Counted from the first letter of the stretch, positions 52,732 to 62,148 are shown. The stretch: DNA of 64,000 nucleotides from Bilophila sp964369665 (GCA_964369665.1 CAYJFS010000001.1:310001-374000); one strand, 5' to 3'. Made by a program: numbers and translations. The notes: generated by a model not told the origin, from the letters alone.

Positions 52732-53538
52732 TCAAGCTCTTGCTCGTTCTTCAAGACGACCTGCTAATACCTCAAGCATTCCAATAACTTTATCATTGAG
52801 GCCTACTATACTATCATCTTTAGTAAAAAGTTTACTATTAGTATCTACGTTATCAAAATCTACATTATTAGAAAGTTTTACTATTTCTTCTTTTAAAGAT
52901 TTCCTTTCTTCATCTGTTATAGCCTGTTTTTCTAATTCATGATAAATTTTTATTGCTCCAGAAATATCACCTTGTTCTGCAAGAATTTCTGCCATAGATC
53001 GTGTACAAAGTGTACAAGAATCATCATATACTTTACTTTCCAAATTGTTGGATAAATCACTTTGTTCAATGTTTTCAGGTCCAGTACATTTTAACATATG
53101 CTTCACATTATCTACTGACAACTTACCTGAAGTCTTTTCAGAAAGGTTTGTTAAACCTCTAGATAAAAATTCCCACAGTGTTAAATCTGGATTGTTTACT
53201 AAGGTAGACATAAGTGCCATATACAAACCAAACTCTCCTCCAGATTGTATGCCTGCCTTACCCCATGCTACCCAAAAATTAGGATATTCATTAAAGAGAT
53301 CAGCTATTCTTAGCAATTCTGAAGAACAGGCATCCATATCTCCAATACCATAAAGCAAATGTATTAAAAATAATCTTGCTTCAAGAAAATCTGAGTGATG
53401 TTCAAGACCTTTCTGCAATGTAGTCAATGCCTGATGAGTATCTCCTGACTCACACAAAAGCTTTGCCAAAGGGAAAAAAACTCTTGAGCTGGGCTCTTGA
53501 CGCAGTATTTCCTGAAACCATTCAATTTTTGGGGTCAT
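52732..53538 (-). CDS. Tetratricopeptide-repeat protein
   Basis: 268 residues, soluble. Two to three TPR-like helix pairs are visible at the N-terminus (PSSRVFFPLAKLLCESGDTHQALTTLQKGLEHHSDFLEARLFLIHLLYGIGD), and another near 185-215 (SMAEILAEQGDISGAIKIYHELEKQ); only these short parts are needed. The rest is helical and acidic. GAGGAG precedes the start. It lies in a run of minus-strand genes, 20 bases after the FtsB-like gene. Specific function unknown. Confidence 0.78.
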   Translation of the reverse strand: MTPKIEWFQEILRQEPSSRVFFPLAKLLCESGDTHQALTTLQKGLEHHSDFLEARLFLIHLLYGIGDMDACSSELLRIADLFNEYPNFWVAWGKAGIQSGGEFGLYMALMSTLVNNPDLTLWEFLSRGLTNLSEKTSGKLSVDNVKHMLKCTGPENIEQSDLSNNLESKVYDDSCTLCTRSMAEILAEQGDISGAIKIYHELEKQAITDEERKSLKEEIVKLSNNVDFDNVDTNSKLFTKDDSIVGLNDKVIGMLEVLAGRLEERARA

Positions 53539-53558
53539 TCAGTTGACTCCTCTACTTT

Positions 53559-53861
53559 TTAATTATCTTTAGATGTAAAAAGATATAGTACTTCATTATC
53601 TTTCAAAAAATTCAAACGTTGTCTAATCATTTTTTCTATATATACTGGATCAGTGTGTAAAAGTTGTATCTCATGACTGAGTTCTGCTATGATTATATCA
53701 CTTTTTTTTATTTCTTCCATTATATCCTGACAACGAGTAGTAAGTGCTCTATAAGCAGAAAAACTATGAGAACCCCATACAAGCCTAAGAGCAAGGATAA
53801 TATTTAATAAAACAGCTATTGTTAAAAGACTTAACTTCCAGAAATTTACTTTGGTGCTCAT
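53559..53861 (-). CDS. Septum formation initiator family protein (FtsB/DivIC-like)
   Basis: 100 residues. One membrane segment (residues 8-28, LSLLTIAVLLNIILALRLVW), then a short coiled coil (ALTTRCQDIMEEIKKSDIIIAELSHEIQLL), then DPVYIEKMIRQRLNFLKDNEVLYLF, which matches the C-terminal YxEExARexLgyvkpgEvly pattern of FtsB. The partner of FtsL/FtsQ at the division septum. The open frame starts at 53891, but GAGGTG lies well placed before the ATG at 53861. It lies eight bases after pgsA. Confidence 0.8.
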   Translation of the reverse strand: MSTKVNFWKLSLLTIAVLLNIILALRLVWGSHSFSAYRALTTRCQDIMEEIKKSDIIIAELSHEIQLLHTDPVYIEKMIRQRLNFLKDNEVLYLFTSKDN

Positions 53862-53898
53862 AGGAAATACACCTCTATTATGCACATTCACCCATATA

Positions 53899-54447
53899 TT
53901 ATAAATAGCACTTTTTATAAAAACTATAAAAATAATTAAGACCTGAAAATATAGTGAAAACTAATGCTATGTAAAGCAAAAATATCCCTATCTGATAAAC
54001 ATCAATTCCAAAAATAGGATAATGTAAAAGTAGTGGAATAATAGCTAACATTTGTAAAATAGTCTTAACTTTTCCATAATTATCTGCAACAATAACAATA
54101 CCTTCATCTGCTGCCATAGCCCTTAAACCCGTAACTGCAAGTTCACGAACGACTATTATGATAGTTATCCAAGCAGATACCCAGTGTAATTGTACAAACA
54201 TAATTAAAATAGAACAAATGAGTAATTTATCTGCTAAAGGATCTAAAAATTTACCAAAACTTGTAACAGTATTTTCTTTACGAGCGATATGTCCATCGAG
54301 ATAATCTGTTGCGGATGCAAGACAAAAAAGAATAGTTGCTAAAAAACATGTAAAAGGCGTTTCAAAATAAAGAAGAAGAACTATTGGTATAACAAAAAAC
54401 GTCCTTGTTAAGGTAATCCAGTTTGCTAAATTTAGCGCAATTTTCAT
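53899..54447 (-). CDS. pgsA: CDP-diacylglycerol-glycerol-3-phosphate 3-phosphatidyltransferase
   Basis: 182 residues with four to five membrane segments. Makes phosphatidylglycerophosphate from CDP-DAG. The CDP-alcohol phosphatidyltransferase signature is complete: D-x2-DG-x2-AR-x8-G-x3-D-x3-D in DYLDGHIARKENTVTSFGKFLDPLADK near 48-73. The ATG at 54447 is preceded by AAGGG. The same-strand FtsB-like gene follows. Confidence 0.95.
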   Translation of the reverse strand: MKIALNLANWITLTRTFFVIPIVLLLYFETPFTCFLATILFCLASATDYLDGHIARKENTVTSFGKFLDPLADKLLICSILIMFVQLHWVSAWITIIIVVRELAVTGLRAMAADEGIVIVADNYGKVKTILQMLAIIPLLLHYPIFGIDVYQIGIFLLYIALVFTIFSGLNYFYSFYKKCYL

Positions 54448-54571
54448 TCATGTTACCCTTGAATAATAAAAAACTCAGTCTATCTCTTTCTAGTTAAAGA
54501 TTTTAATAATATATAGATATAGTTATTGTTATTCAACTCCCATTAGACACTATTTTAAAATTTTACATTGC

Positions 54572-55453
54572 TTATTTGCTATTAATATGTTGAAGTTTAA
54601 CAATTGTTTTATCTGCAAGCTGTAAAAATCCATCTTTTGCTTTTGAAGTTATATCCATATAAACTATTGGCTTACCCTGGTCAGCTGCAATAACTGCTAT
54701 TGGATCAAGGGCTATCATTCCAAGAAACGACAAAGATTTTTGCTGAGCAAGCTGCTGCCCACCACCCTTTTTAAAAAGTTCTATTTCATGACTACAATTT
54801 GGACAAAAAAGACCACTCATATTCTCTACAACACCTAATATAGAAGCATTTACCTGTTGAAGAAAGTCTATGGCTTTACGTACGTCAGCTAAAGATAACT
54901 CTTGTGGTGTTGTAACAACAACACAGTGTGCATCTGGTATAGCATCAAGAACAGCTAAAGGTTCGTCTCCAGTTCCTGGAGGAGAATCAATTAAAAGAAA
55001 ATCAAGCTCACCCCAATTAACTTCTGTTAAAAACTGTCGAATTGCAGCTGCTTTTTTAGGGCCTTTCCAAATTATAGCTGTATCTTTATTTTCTAAAAAC
55101 GAATCCATAGAAACAACAACTAAACTTTCATTATAACAAACAGGCATCATTCGGCCATTGTCATCTGCATATACATTTGTAGATAAACCAAGAAGCTTTG
55201 GTATACTTGGACCATGAATATCAACATCCAATATACCAACATTAAAGCCTTTTTCTGCAATTGCTGCTGCAAGGTTTACTGTTACTGAACTTTTTCCAAC
55301 ACCACCCTTACCACTCATAACAAATAAAGTATGTTGAATAGTACTTAAATTTTTTTTTAATAATTTGTCTTGCATTGCTAATGACATAGGGATATTTACA
55401 GGTGTACCTTGTTCATGTGTAATATTTTTAGAAAATTTTGTACAATAACTCAT
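54572..55453 (-). CDS. mrp: Mrp/ApbC-family P-loop ATPase (iron-sulfur carrier)
   Basis: 293 residues. MSGKGGVGKSSVTVNLAAAIAEKG near 46-69 is the deviant Walker A of Mrp/NBP35, with DIHGPSIPKLLG near 79, DFLLIDSPPGTGDEPLAV near 151 and a C-terminal FCPNCSHEIELF near 215 that provides the conserved CxxC ligands for a bridging Fe-S cluster. It transfers Fe-S clusters to apoproteins. AAGGAG lies before the ATG. Confidence 0.93.
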   Translation of the reverse strand: MSYCTKFSKNITHEQGTPVNIPMSLAMQDKLLKKNLSTIQHTLFVMSGKGGVGKSSVTVNLAAAIAEKGFNVGILDVDIHGPSIPKLLGLSTNVYADDNGRMMPVCYNESLVVVSMDSFLENKDTAIIWKGPKKAAAIRQFLTEVNWGELDFLLIDSPPGTGDEPLAVLDAIPDAHCVVVTTPQELSLADVRKAIDFLQQVNASILGVVENMSGLFCPNCSHEIELFKKGGGQQLAQQKSLSFLGMIALDPIAVIAADQGKPIVYMDITSKAKDGFLQLADKTIVKLQHINSK

Positions 55454-55543
55454 AACAAACTCCTTATGTTATGCCATCATTGCCATTATAAAATTTATGT
55501 AATCTATACTTTAGCCAACAAACTATACATAAACATTATAAAC

Positions 55544-56230
55544 TTACCAACCATAATCACCAATAAGATCAACAAAAGCAACACTAACTACTGACTCTGT
55601 TCTAACAACACCTTGTTCTTTAATAACACATATAAGTTTTTGGTCGTGAGTACTTTTGCCAACAGGTATAACCATAATACCTGGATCACCAAGCTGATCA
55701 ATAAGAGGCTTAGGAATATCAGGCCCACCAGCAGTAACAATTATTCTATCAAATGGTGCATTCTCTTTCCAACCAAGCGTTCCATCAGCAAGTTTTGTAC
55801 GAATCTTTCGGTAACCAAATGATTGGAACAAATTTTTAGTTGGGAAATAAAGTTCTCTAACCCTTTCTATAGTAAAGACTTCAAGTCCCATCTCAGCAAG
55901 TATTGTTGTTTGATACCCACAACCTGTTCCAATTTCAAGAACACTAAGACCTATCTCTGGTTTAATTAAACTGCTCATGTAGGCAACAATATAAGGCTGA
56001 GAAATAGTTTGTCCAAAACCTATAGGCAAAGGATGATCTCCATATGCTCTTGCTTGTAGAGCCTCAGGAACAAACAAATGTCTGGGAACACTATTCATTG
56101 CATTAAGAACCATGGTGTTTTGAATACCTCTTGCAATAATCTGTTCTTTAACCATCCGTTCACGATGGCGCCTGACATCATAAGAAGAAATTTTTTCTAA
56201 TGGATAATACAATTTATACCTAACATTCAT
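55544..56230 (-). CDS. pcm: Protein-L-isoaspartate O-methyltransferase
   Basis: 228 residues. Repairs isoaspartyl damage in proteins with SAM. RRHRERMVKEQIIARGI near 19, HLFVPEALQARAYGDHPLPIGFGQTISQPYIVAYM near 52-86 (key part FGQTISQPY), SAM motif I LEIGTGCGYQTTILAEM near 96 and RIIVTAGGPDIP near 163 are typical. It has no close same-strand neighbour upstream (252 bases of divergent spacer), so it probably has its own promoter. Confidence 0.93.
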   Translation of the reverse strand: MNVRYKLYYPLEKISSYDVRRHRERMVKEQIIARGIQNTMVLNAMNSVPRHLFVPEALQARAYGDHPLPIGFGQTISQPYIVAYMSSLIKPEIGLSVLEIGTGCGYQTTILAEMGLEVFTIERVRELYFPTKNLFQSFGYRKIRTKLADGTLGWKENAPFDRIIVTAGGPDIPKPLIDQLGDPGIMVIPVGKSTHDQKLICVIKEQGVVRTESVVSVAFVDLIGDYGW

Positions 56231-56482
56231 TAATTTAAGTGTAAAATAGAACTATCAAGCTTTCTTCTCTAACTCAAGAAAAATCATAGTATACATTAAG
56301 AATATTCGACTTTAAAAACCTTTAGCTACTGTTTAAATATATAAAAATTTTCTACATTGACAATAAAGCCTCTTTTTATCTATTTAAGTTTTAACATAGC
56401 TTAGCCTAGATAATTATATTGTAAAACTTTATATTAAAAAACATTATCTTACTTTATTATGTCTCTTTAACCATATATAGTT

Positions 56483-57820
56483 ATGTCTACAAAAAAATTA
56501 TTGGCGATCATCATTCTATTTATTGTTACTATACTTATAGTAACATTATTTTATAAAGACTATACTTCTAATAATAGAATAGAAGTTGTATTAGAAAAAT
56601 CAACACAAAATATTTCTCCTCATACATCACTATATATTTGTATAAAAAACTACCAAAAATCCATAGAATCTGCTATTATTACAATCCAACAAAACGAAAA
56701 AACTACTATTCTTACAAAAGAACAATTTCTTAATAATAATAATAAAAGTGATACACATATACTCAATATCCCTCTAAAAAAAGCACAACTCAAAAATGGA
56801 CCATTTAAACTTACTGCAACAATAAAATTTGATTCTATTTTCCCTTTTTGGAAATTAAAAGCTATTAAAAAATCATGGGAACTTATATTTGATAATCAAC
56901 CACCTCAAGTCCATATTCACAGTGATATAGCCTATATCCATAGAGGTAGTGCTACTGTTTTTGCTTATACTATCTCTAAGCCTATAAAGCTGACAGGTAT
57001 TAAAATTGACGAAATGTATTTTCCTGCTTTTCAACAACCTAATTCCATGTATTACTGTTTCTTTCCTTTCCCTATAGAATATTCAACAACATCTTTTACA
57101 CCATATATCATAGCAGAAGATCTTGCTGGAAACACGACTCGTGTTCCACTACCTATACATGCCATCCCACGAAATTTTAAACCAGACACACTTATTATTA
57201 ATGATCAATTTTTAGAAAACACTATGCCTCGATTTGAACAGGCTATACCTGATGCTCCAACTCATCTTGATCGCTACTTAAAAGTAAATTCTACTATAAG
57301 AACAGATAATGAACATACTCTTATTGAAATGAGTAAAAAAACTGCTTCTACAATGCTTTGGTCTGGAAAATTTTCTAGTCTTCCTCGTGCTGTAGCAAAA
57401 GCAAGTTTTGGTGAAGAAAGAACGTATAGTTATCATAACAAAAAAATTGACCAACAAACACATATGGGGCTTGATCTAGCATCAGTAGCCCATGCACCAA
57501 TACCTGCTGCTAATGATGGTGTTGTTATATTTGTAGGTGAGTTAGGTATATTTGGTAATCTTATTATTATTGATCATGGTTTAGGTCTACAGACACTTTA
57601 TGCACACTTAAGTAGCTTTGCTGTCCAAGAAGGCCAATCTGTAAAAAAGAATGACGTTATTGGGTATACTGGGAAAACAGGTCTTGCTGGTGGTGATCAC
57701 CTACATTTTGGAATTACAGTTGGTGGTATTCAAGTTAATCCTATTGACTGGCTTGACCCTAAATGGATCAAAAATACAATTACTGACAGACTATCTTTAC
57801 CTAGTGAAAACAAAAAATAA
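56483..57820 (+). CDS. M23-family metallopeptidase (peptidoglycan hydrolase, LytM-like)
   Basis: 445 residues. N-terminal membrane anchor (LLAIIILFIVTILIVTLFY, residues 5-23), then a long beta-rich linker with Ig-like strands, and a C-terminal M23 domain from about 325. Zn ligands: H and D in HMGLD near 327, and HLHFG near 405; HGLGLQTLYAHL near 365 is the third motif. It cleaves peptidoglycan cross-links at the cell envelope; the intact zinc site argues for an active enzyme rather than an EnvC-type activator. A TTGACA hexamer lies upstream at 56357-56362 but with a poor -10. Confidence 0.9.
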   Translation: MSTKKLLAIIILFIVTILIVTLFYKDYTSNNRIEVVLEKSTQNISPHTSLYICIKNYQKSIESAIITIQQNEKTTILTKEQFLNNNNKSDTHILNIPLKKAQLKNGPFKLTATIKFDSIFPFWKLKAIKKSWELIFDNQPPQVHIHSDIAYIHRGSATVFAYTISKPIKLTGIKIDEMYFPAFQQPNSMYYCFFPFPIEYSTTSFTPYIIAEDLAGNTTRVPLPIHAIPRNFKPDTLIINDQFLENTMPRFEQAIPDAPTHLDRYLKVNSTIRTDNEHTLIEMSKKTASTMLWSGKFSSLPRAVAKASFGEERTYSYHNKKIDQQTHMGLDLASVAHAPIPAANDGVVIFVGELGIFGNLIIIDHGLGLQTLYAHLSSFAVQEGQSVKKNDVIGYTGKTGLAGGDHLHFGITVGGIQVNPIDWLDPKWIKNTITDRLSLPSENKK

Positions 57821-57958
57821 TATTTCTCAACATTCTCTCAATACTACTAACAACCACTTGTTCAACAAATACACATCTTAATCTATACTAAAATAATACA
57901 TGTATTTTTTAAAATATAGTTTTAATACAGTAGTGCATTCATTTAAAACCATATATTC

Positions 57959-57987
57959 TTGACATGATCCACAATTAAGCATAGTAG
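57959..57987 (+). promoter_or_regulatory. Probable sigma-70 promoter of rpsB-tsf
   Basis: TTGACA (57959-57964) is followed after 17 bases by TAGTAG (57982-57987), a three-of-six -10; a shifted CATAGT at 15 bases matches four of six. About 130 bases of leader follow before rpsB. Confidence 0.55.
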
Positions 57988-58028
57988 TTGGAAGCTTTAA
58001 ATACACACACTCAAACAGCAGCCTGGGG

Positions 58029-58064
58029 TGCCCTAAAACTCCAATTTTAAGTTTATTTAGGGTA
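58029..58064 (+). promoter_or_regulatory. Structured leader hairpin upstream of rpsB
   Basis: CCCTAAA (58031-58037) pairs with TTTAGGG (58056-58062), extended by two further pairs, around an 18-base loop, just after a G-rich CCTGGGG. No T-run follows, so it is not a terminator. S2 autoregulates rpsB in several bacteria by binding its leader; this position and structure fit such a role, but the sequence is not a proven member of a known leader family. Confidence 0.45.
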
Positions 58065-58121
58065 GAAAGTGCTTGGGTTAGAGTGGAAGTAAAACCCTAA
58101 TGTCTAAGGAGATTCTCTTTA

Positions 58122-59006
58122 ATGGCTTATGTAAGTATGAAACAAATGTTGGAAACAGGTGTACATTTTGGTCACCAAACACGCCGTTGGAACCCTAAAA
58201 TGCGACCCTTTATTTTTGGTGCTCGTAACGGCATCCATATTATAGATCTCCAACAAACAGTAAAACTCTATCGTTCAGCCCATGATAAAGTTGTAGAAAT
58301 AGTTGCTTCTGGAGGAAAGGTTCTTTTTGTTGGTACAAAACGTCAAGCTCAAGAAGCTATTGCAGCTGAAGCTACCAGAGCAGGACAATTTTATGTAGCT
58401 AACCGCTGGATGGGAGGAACTCTTACAAACTTTTCTACTATCCAAAAAGGCGTAGAACGACTTAAAATCCTTGAAAATATGTTCTCTGAAGGCACTGTAT
58501 CTCGATATCAAAAAAAAGAAGTTTTGATGCTCCAACGTGAAATGACAAAACTTGAGCTTACTCTTGGTGGAATAAAAAAAATGGAAGGTCTCCCACAGCT
58601 CATCTTCATTATTGATCCACACCATGAAAACATAGCTGTTAAAGAAGGTCGTAAACTTGGTATACCAATTATGGCTGTAACAGATACCAACTGTGATCCA
58701 GACCTTATTGACTATATTATTCCTGGCAATGATGATGCTATTCGTGCAATTAAACTTTTTGTTGCTGCAATGGCTGAGGCATGCCTTGAAGGTTCTGCTT
58801 TAAGTAAAGATAGTCAAAATAAAGATCCTGAAGAAGCACTAATACAAGCTGCCTTAAATGAAGATCTAAAAAATACCTCTGAAGACACTTCCTCTCCAGA
58901 AGCAGAGCCTGTACTATCTTCCAAAAATGAAAAAATAGATGATCATGAACTTGAACAACTAGATACCAATATTAATGATACTTCACCTACTTCTACTTCA
59001 CTCTAA
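58122..59006 (+). CDS. rpsB: 30S ribosomal protein S2
   Basis: 294 residues. Starts MAYVSMKQMLETGVHFGHQTRRWNPKM (key part GVHFGHQTRRWNPKM near 13), followed by FIFGARNGIHIIDLQQT near 30 and PIMAVTDTNCDPDLIDYIIPGNDDAIRAI near 187-215 (key part DTNCDP). The conserved fold ends near 235; a 60-residue tail rich in D, E, S and T follows. AAGGAG lies before the ATG. tsf follows after 28 bases, in the usual order. Confidence 0.97.
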   Translation: MAYVSMKQMLETGVHFGHQTRRWNPKMRPFIFGARNGIHIIDLQQTVKLYRSAHDKVVEIVASGGKVLFVGTKRQAQEAIAAEATRAGQFYVANRWMGGTLTNFSTIQKGVERLKILENMFSEGTVSRYQKKEVLMLQREMTKLELTLGGIKKMEGLPQLIFIIDPHHENIAVKEGRKLGIPIMAVTDTNCDPDLIDYIIPGNDDAIRAIKLFVAAMAEACLEGSALSKDSQNKDPEEALIQAALNEDLKNTSEDTSSPEAEPVLSSKNEKIDDHELEQLDTNINDTSPTSTSL

Positions 59007-59034
59007 ATTATAAAAACTTTTGGAGACAGTTACT

Positions 59035-59925
59035 ATGAGTACTATTAACGCCTCTACTGTAAAAGAGCTTCGTGAAAAAACTGGTGCAGGAATGATGGAC
59101 TGTAAAAAAGCTCTTGAAGAAACATCTGGAGATTTTACAAAAGCTATTGACTGGCTCCGTCAGAAAGGTCTTTCTAAAGCAGCTAAAAAAGCTGGACGTA
59201 CTACTTCTGAAGGTCTTATTGGCTGTGAAGTCCTTACTGATGCTACAAGTGCTGTTTTAGTAGAGGTTAAGTGTGAAACAGATTTTGTTTCTCGTGGTGA
59301 AACATTTCAAACCTTTGTAAAAGATATTGCTCAACATATCATGAAACAAGGCTTTACAAATGAAGAAACTCTTCTTAGCCAGCCTTATCTTGAAAACAAA
59401 AATCGCACAGTCCAAGACGTATTAAATGAAACAATAGCAACAATTGGTGAAAATATTGTCATTGGACGTTGTATAAAAATGGAACTTACACCCAATATAA
59501 ATGGTATGATTGGACAATATGTTCACTCTAATGGAAAAATTGCTGTCCTTGTAGAAATACAAACAGAAACAAAAGAGCTAGTCCATATGTCTAAACTTCA
59601 AGAGTTTTCCAAAAATATTGCTATGCAAATTGCAGCAACAGCACCTTTAGCACTGAGCTCTGAAAGTATTGACCCTATAGATATTGAACGTGAACGTGAT
59701 GTATATCTCCAAAAAGCTCGAGAAGAAGGTAAACCAGAAAATATCATAGAAAAAATTGTTGAAGGCGGTTTAAAAAAATATTTTAAAGAAGTCTGTCTTC
59801 TTGAACAAACATACATTAGAGACGATAAGCTTTCTATAGCAGAATTTATTAAAAATACATCTAAAGACATTGGAGAACCGTTAATGGTTACACGCTTTGT
59901 AAGGATCCAACTTGGTACAGAATAA
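59035..59925 (+). CDS. tsf: Elongation factor Ts
   Basis: GDP/GTP exchange factor for EF-Tu. 296 residues with the N-terminal STVKELREKTGAGMMDCKKAL near 6-26 (key part LREKTGAGMMDCK), the TDFVSR signature near 81, and two core subdomains. The open frame begins upstream at a TTG (59020), but GGAG occurs there as the ribosome binding site for the ATG at 59035. The gene that normally follows, pyrH, is displaced 3 kb by three glycan genes. Confidence 0.97.
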   Translation: MSTINASTVKELREKTGAGMMDCKKALEETSGDFTKAIDWLRQKGLSKAAKKAGRTTSEGLIGCEVLTDATSAVLVEVKCETDFVSRGETFQTFVKDIAQHIMKQGFTNEETLLSQPYLENKNRTVQDVLNETIATIGENIVIGRCIKMELTPNINGMIGQYVHSNGKIAVLVEIQTETKELVHMSKLQEFSKNIAMQIAATAPLALSSESIDPIDIERERDVYLQKAREEGKPENIIEKIVEGGLKKYFKEVCLLEQTYIRDDKLSIAEFIKNTSKDIGEPLMVTRFVRIQLGTE

Positions 59926-59997
59926 AAAAGATAATACCCCTTTCTTTATAAATAACAACAACTTCAGATATAATTTTCCCTTAACCTAAAAACTATT

Positions 59998-60978
59998 ATG
60001 TATACCTTCAATAATGTTCGTGTCCTTATAACAGGAGGCCTTGGTTTTATTGGATCTAATTTAGCAATTTCTTTAGTAAACAAAGGTGCAAAAGTTACAA
60101 TTATTGATAACCTTATGCCTAAATATGGTGGTAATATTTTTAATGTTCATGGTTTTGAAGATAAACTCAACATCCATATATTAGATGTTCGTGATACTCC
60201 TTCTATAAAAGAACATGTTAAAAACCAAGATATTTTATTTAATCTTGCTGGACAAACAAGCCATATGGACTCTATGCAAGATCCATATACTGATCTTGAT
60301 ATTAACTGTAAAGCACAATTATCCATCCTTGAAGCATGTAAAGCTGTTAACCCATCTATTAGAATAATATTTGCAGGAACAAGACAAATATATGGTAAAC
60401 CACACTATCTTCCAGTTGACGAAAAACATCCTATCCAACCTGTTGATATTAATGGTATACACAAAATAGCTGGTGAATGGTACCATACACTTTACCATAC
60501 TGTTTATGATTTAAAAACATGCTCCATTCGTTTAACCAATACTATTGGCCCCCGTATGCGTATTTGTGATGCTCGACAAACATTTCTTGGCATATGGATC
60601 AAAAATATTCTTTGTAATGAACCAGTTGAAGTTTGGGGTGGTGATCAACTTCGTGACTTTACATACATTGATGACTGTATTGAAGCACTTATGCTAGCAG
60701 CACAAAATACCAATGCCTTTGGTAAAATTTTTAATATTGGTGGAATACCACCTATTTCTTTAAAAGATTTAGCAAAAACTCTTATCAAAGTTGCAACAAC
60801 AGGTACGTATATTATAAAAGACTACCCTTCTGACAGAAAAAAAATCGATATTGGAAACTACTATGCTGATGATGGACATCTTCGAACAGTTCTTGGCTGG
60901 AAACCACAAACAGATCTAAATATGGCGTTGAAAAACACTATTATGTATTATAAGCCTGTACTTAAAGAATATATTTAG
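59998..60978 (+). CDS. Extended SDR NAD-dependent epimerase/dehydratase-like protein
   Basis: 326 residues. Rossmann motif GGLGFIGSNLAISL near 12, acidic residue for NAD in IIDNLMP near 35, NLAGQTSHMDSM near 80, and LRDFTYIDDCIEALMLA near 217 (nucleotide-sugar region) match UDP-glucose 4-epimerase/dTDP-glucose dehydratase-type proteins. The Y-x3-K catalytic motif is altered: the region reads DINGIHKIAGE, with Asn152 where Tyr is expected and Lys156 kept. It starts a three-gene block (epimerase-like, aminotransferase, glycosyltransferase) between tsf and pyrH, probably for surface polysaccharide or LPS. Substrate unknown. Confidence 0.85.
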   Translation: MYTFNNVRVLITGGLGFIGSNLAISLVNKGAKVTIIDNLMPKYGGNIFNVHGFEDKLNIHILDVRDTPSIKEHVKNQDILFNLAGQTSHMDSMQDPYTDLDINCKAQLSILEACKAVNPSIRIIFAGTRQIYGKPHYLPVDEKHPIQPVDINGIHKIAGEWYHTLYHTVYDLKTCSIRLTNTIGPRMRICDARQTFLGIWIKNILCNEPVEVWGGDQLRDFTYIDDCIEALMLAAQNTNAFGKIFNIGGIPPISLKDLAKTLIKVATTGTYIIKDYPSDRKKIDIGNYYADDGHLRTVLGWKPQTDLNMALKNTIMYYKPVLKEYI

Positions 60979-60990
60979 GTCAATAATAAT

Positions 60991-62148
60991 ATGGATAAAA
61001 TTTTTTCATATGCTGACCCTGCTAACTCCTTTCAAAAAAATCGTACAGCTATTTTACAAAAAATAGTAGAAGTTCTTGATAGTGGTTCTTATATTAATGG
61101 AGAACAAGTTGATTTTTTTGAAAAACATTTTGCACAATTTTGTAAAACACAACATGCTGTTGGTGTTGGCAATGGTACAGACGCTATTGAGTTGACTTTA
61201 CGAGCATTAAATATTGGTCCTAATCAACTTGTTTTCACCGTTTCACATACAGCTGTAGCTACAGTTGCAGCAATAGAAAGAGCTGGTGCTATACCTGTAC
61301 TTATAGATATTAAAAAAAACACATATACGATGTGTCCACAAAGCCTTGAGGAAGCTTTGTCAAAAGCAAAAAAAGGTTATTATCCTGGGAAACCAGGTGC
61401 TATTATTCCTGTACACATGTATGGATGCTGTGCAGATATGGATACAATTATCCAAGTAGCAGGTGACATTCCTGTAATTGAAGACTGTGCACAAGCACAT
61501 GGTGCTCAATATAAAAATAGACTTGCTGGTAGTCTTGGCATTGCTGGAACATTTAGTTTTTATCCGACAAAAAATCTTGGAACTTATGGTGATGCTGGCT
61601 GTATTGTTACATCAGATCCTTCTCTAGCAAAACGCTTAAAAATACTTAGAGAATATGGGTGGGAGAAACGATATATTAGTAATTTTTCAGGTATTAATAC
61701 ACGACTTGATGAAATTCATGCCGGCATTCTTAATGTACTACTTCCTCAATTAGACAAAACAAATTTTTTACGTAGAACACTTGCACAACAATATACAAAT
61801 GAACTAAAAAACATATTATCTATAACCTTACCTATTGAACCTATGAATAGAAAACATGTTTACCATCTTTATGTAATTCAAACAAAATATCGAGATGCCT
61901 TACAAAAACTCTTAAATGATGAATACATTAGAACAGCAGTACACTATCCACAACCTATTCATCTTCAACCAGCATACTCTTCTAGAATACATATAGCTCC
62001 AAAAGGTCTACCTGAAACAGAAAAAATTTACTCTAAAATTCTTAGTCTACCAATCCACCCAGGGCTTTCTACTAAAGACATACTCTACATTGCATCACAG
62101 ATAAAAATAAAATTATCAACTTTGGAAAATACCTGTGAAATCTCATAA
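60991..62148 (+). CDS. DegT/DnrJ/EryC1/StrS-family sugar aminotransferase
   Basis: 385 residues, PLP-dependent. VGVGNGTDAIELTLRALNIG near 57-76, VIEDCAQAHGA near 160, and the Schiff-base lysine in FSFYPTKNLGTYGDAG near 185-200 are family hallmarks; the late motif HVYHLYVIQT near 289 is also typical. Members transfer amino groups to nucleotide-linked keto-sugars, which fits the epimerase-like gene 12 bases upstream that could supply such a sugar. The end overlaps the glycosyltransferase start by 14 bases. Confidence 0.92.
   Translation: MDKIFSYADPANSFQKNRTAILQKIVEVLDSGSYINGEQVDFFEKHFAQFCKTQHAVGVGNGTDAIELTLRALNIGPNQLVFTVSHTAVATVAAIERAGAIPVLIDIKKNTYTMCPQSLEEALSKAKKGYYPGKPGAIIPVHMYGCCADMDTIIQVAGDIPVIEDCAQAHGAQYKNRLAGSLGIAGTFSFYPTKNLGTYGDAGCIVTSDPSLAKRLKILREYGWEKRYISNFSGINTRLDEIHAGILNVLLPQLDKTNFLRRTLAQQYTNELKNILSITLPIEPMNRKHVYHLYVIQTKYRDALQKLLNDEYIRTAVHYPQPIHLQPAYSSRIHIAPKGLPETEKIYSKILSLPIHPGLSTKDILYIASQIKIKLSTLENTCEIS

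Larger units (their letters stand above)
57821..58121. other. rpsB leader and promoter region
   Basis: 301 bases without a supported gene. It holds the rpsB promoter (57959-57987) and a structured leader around 58020-58090 (see separate entries). Confidence 0.6.
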
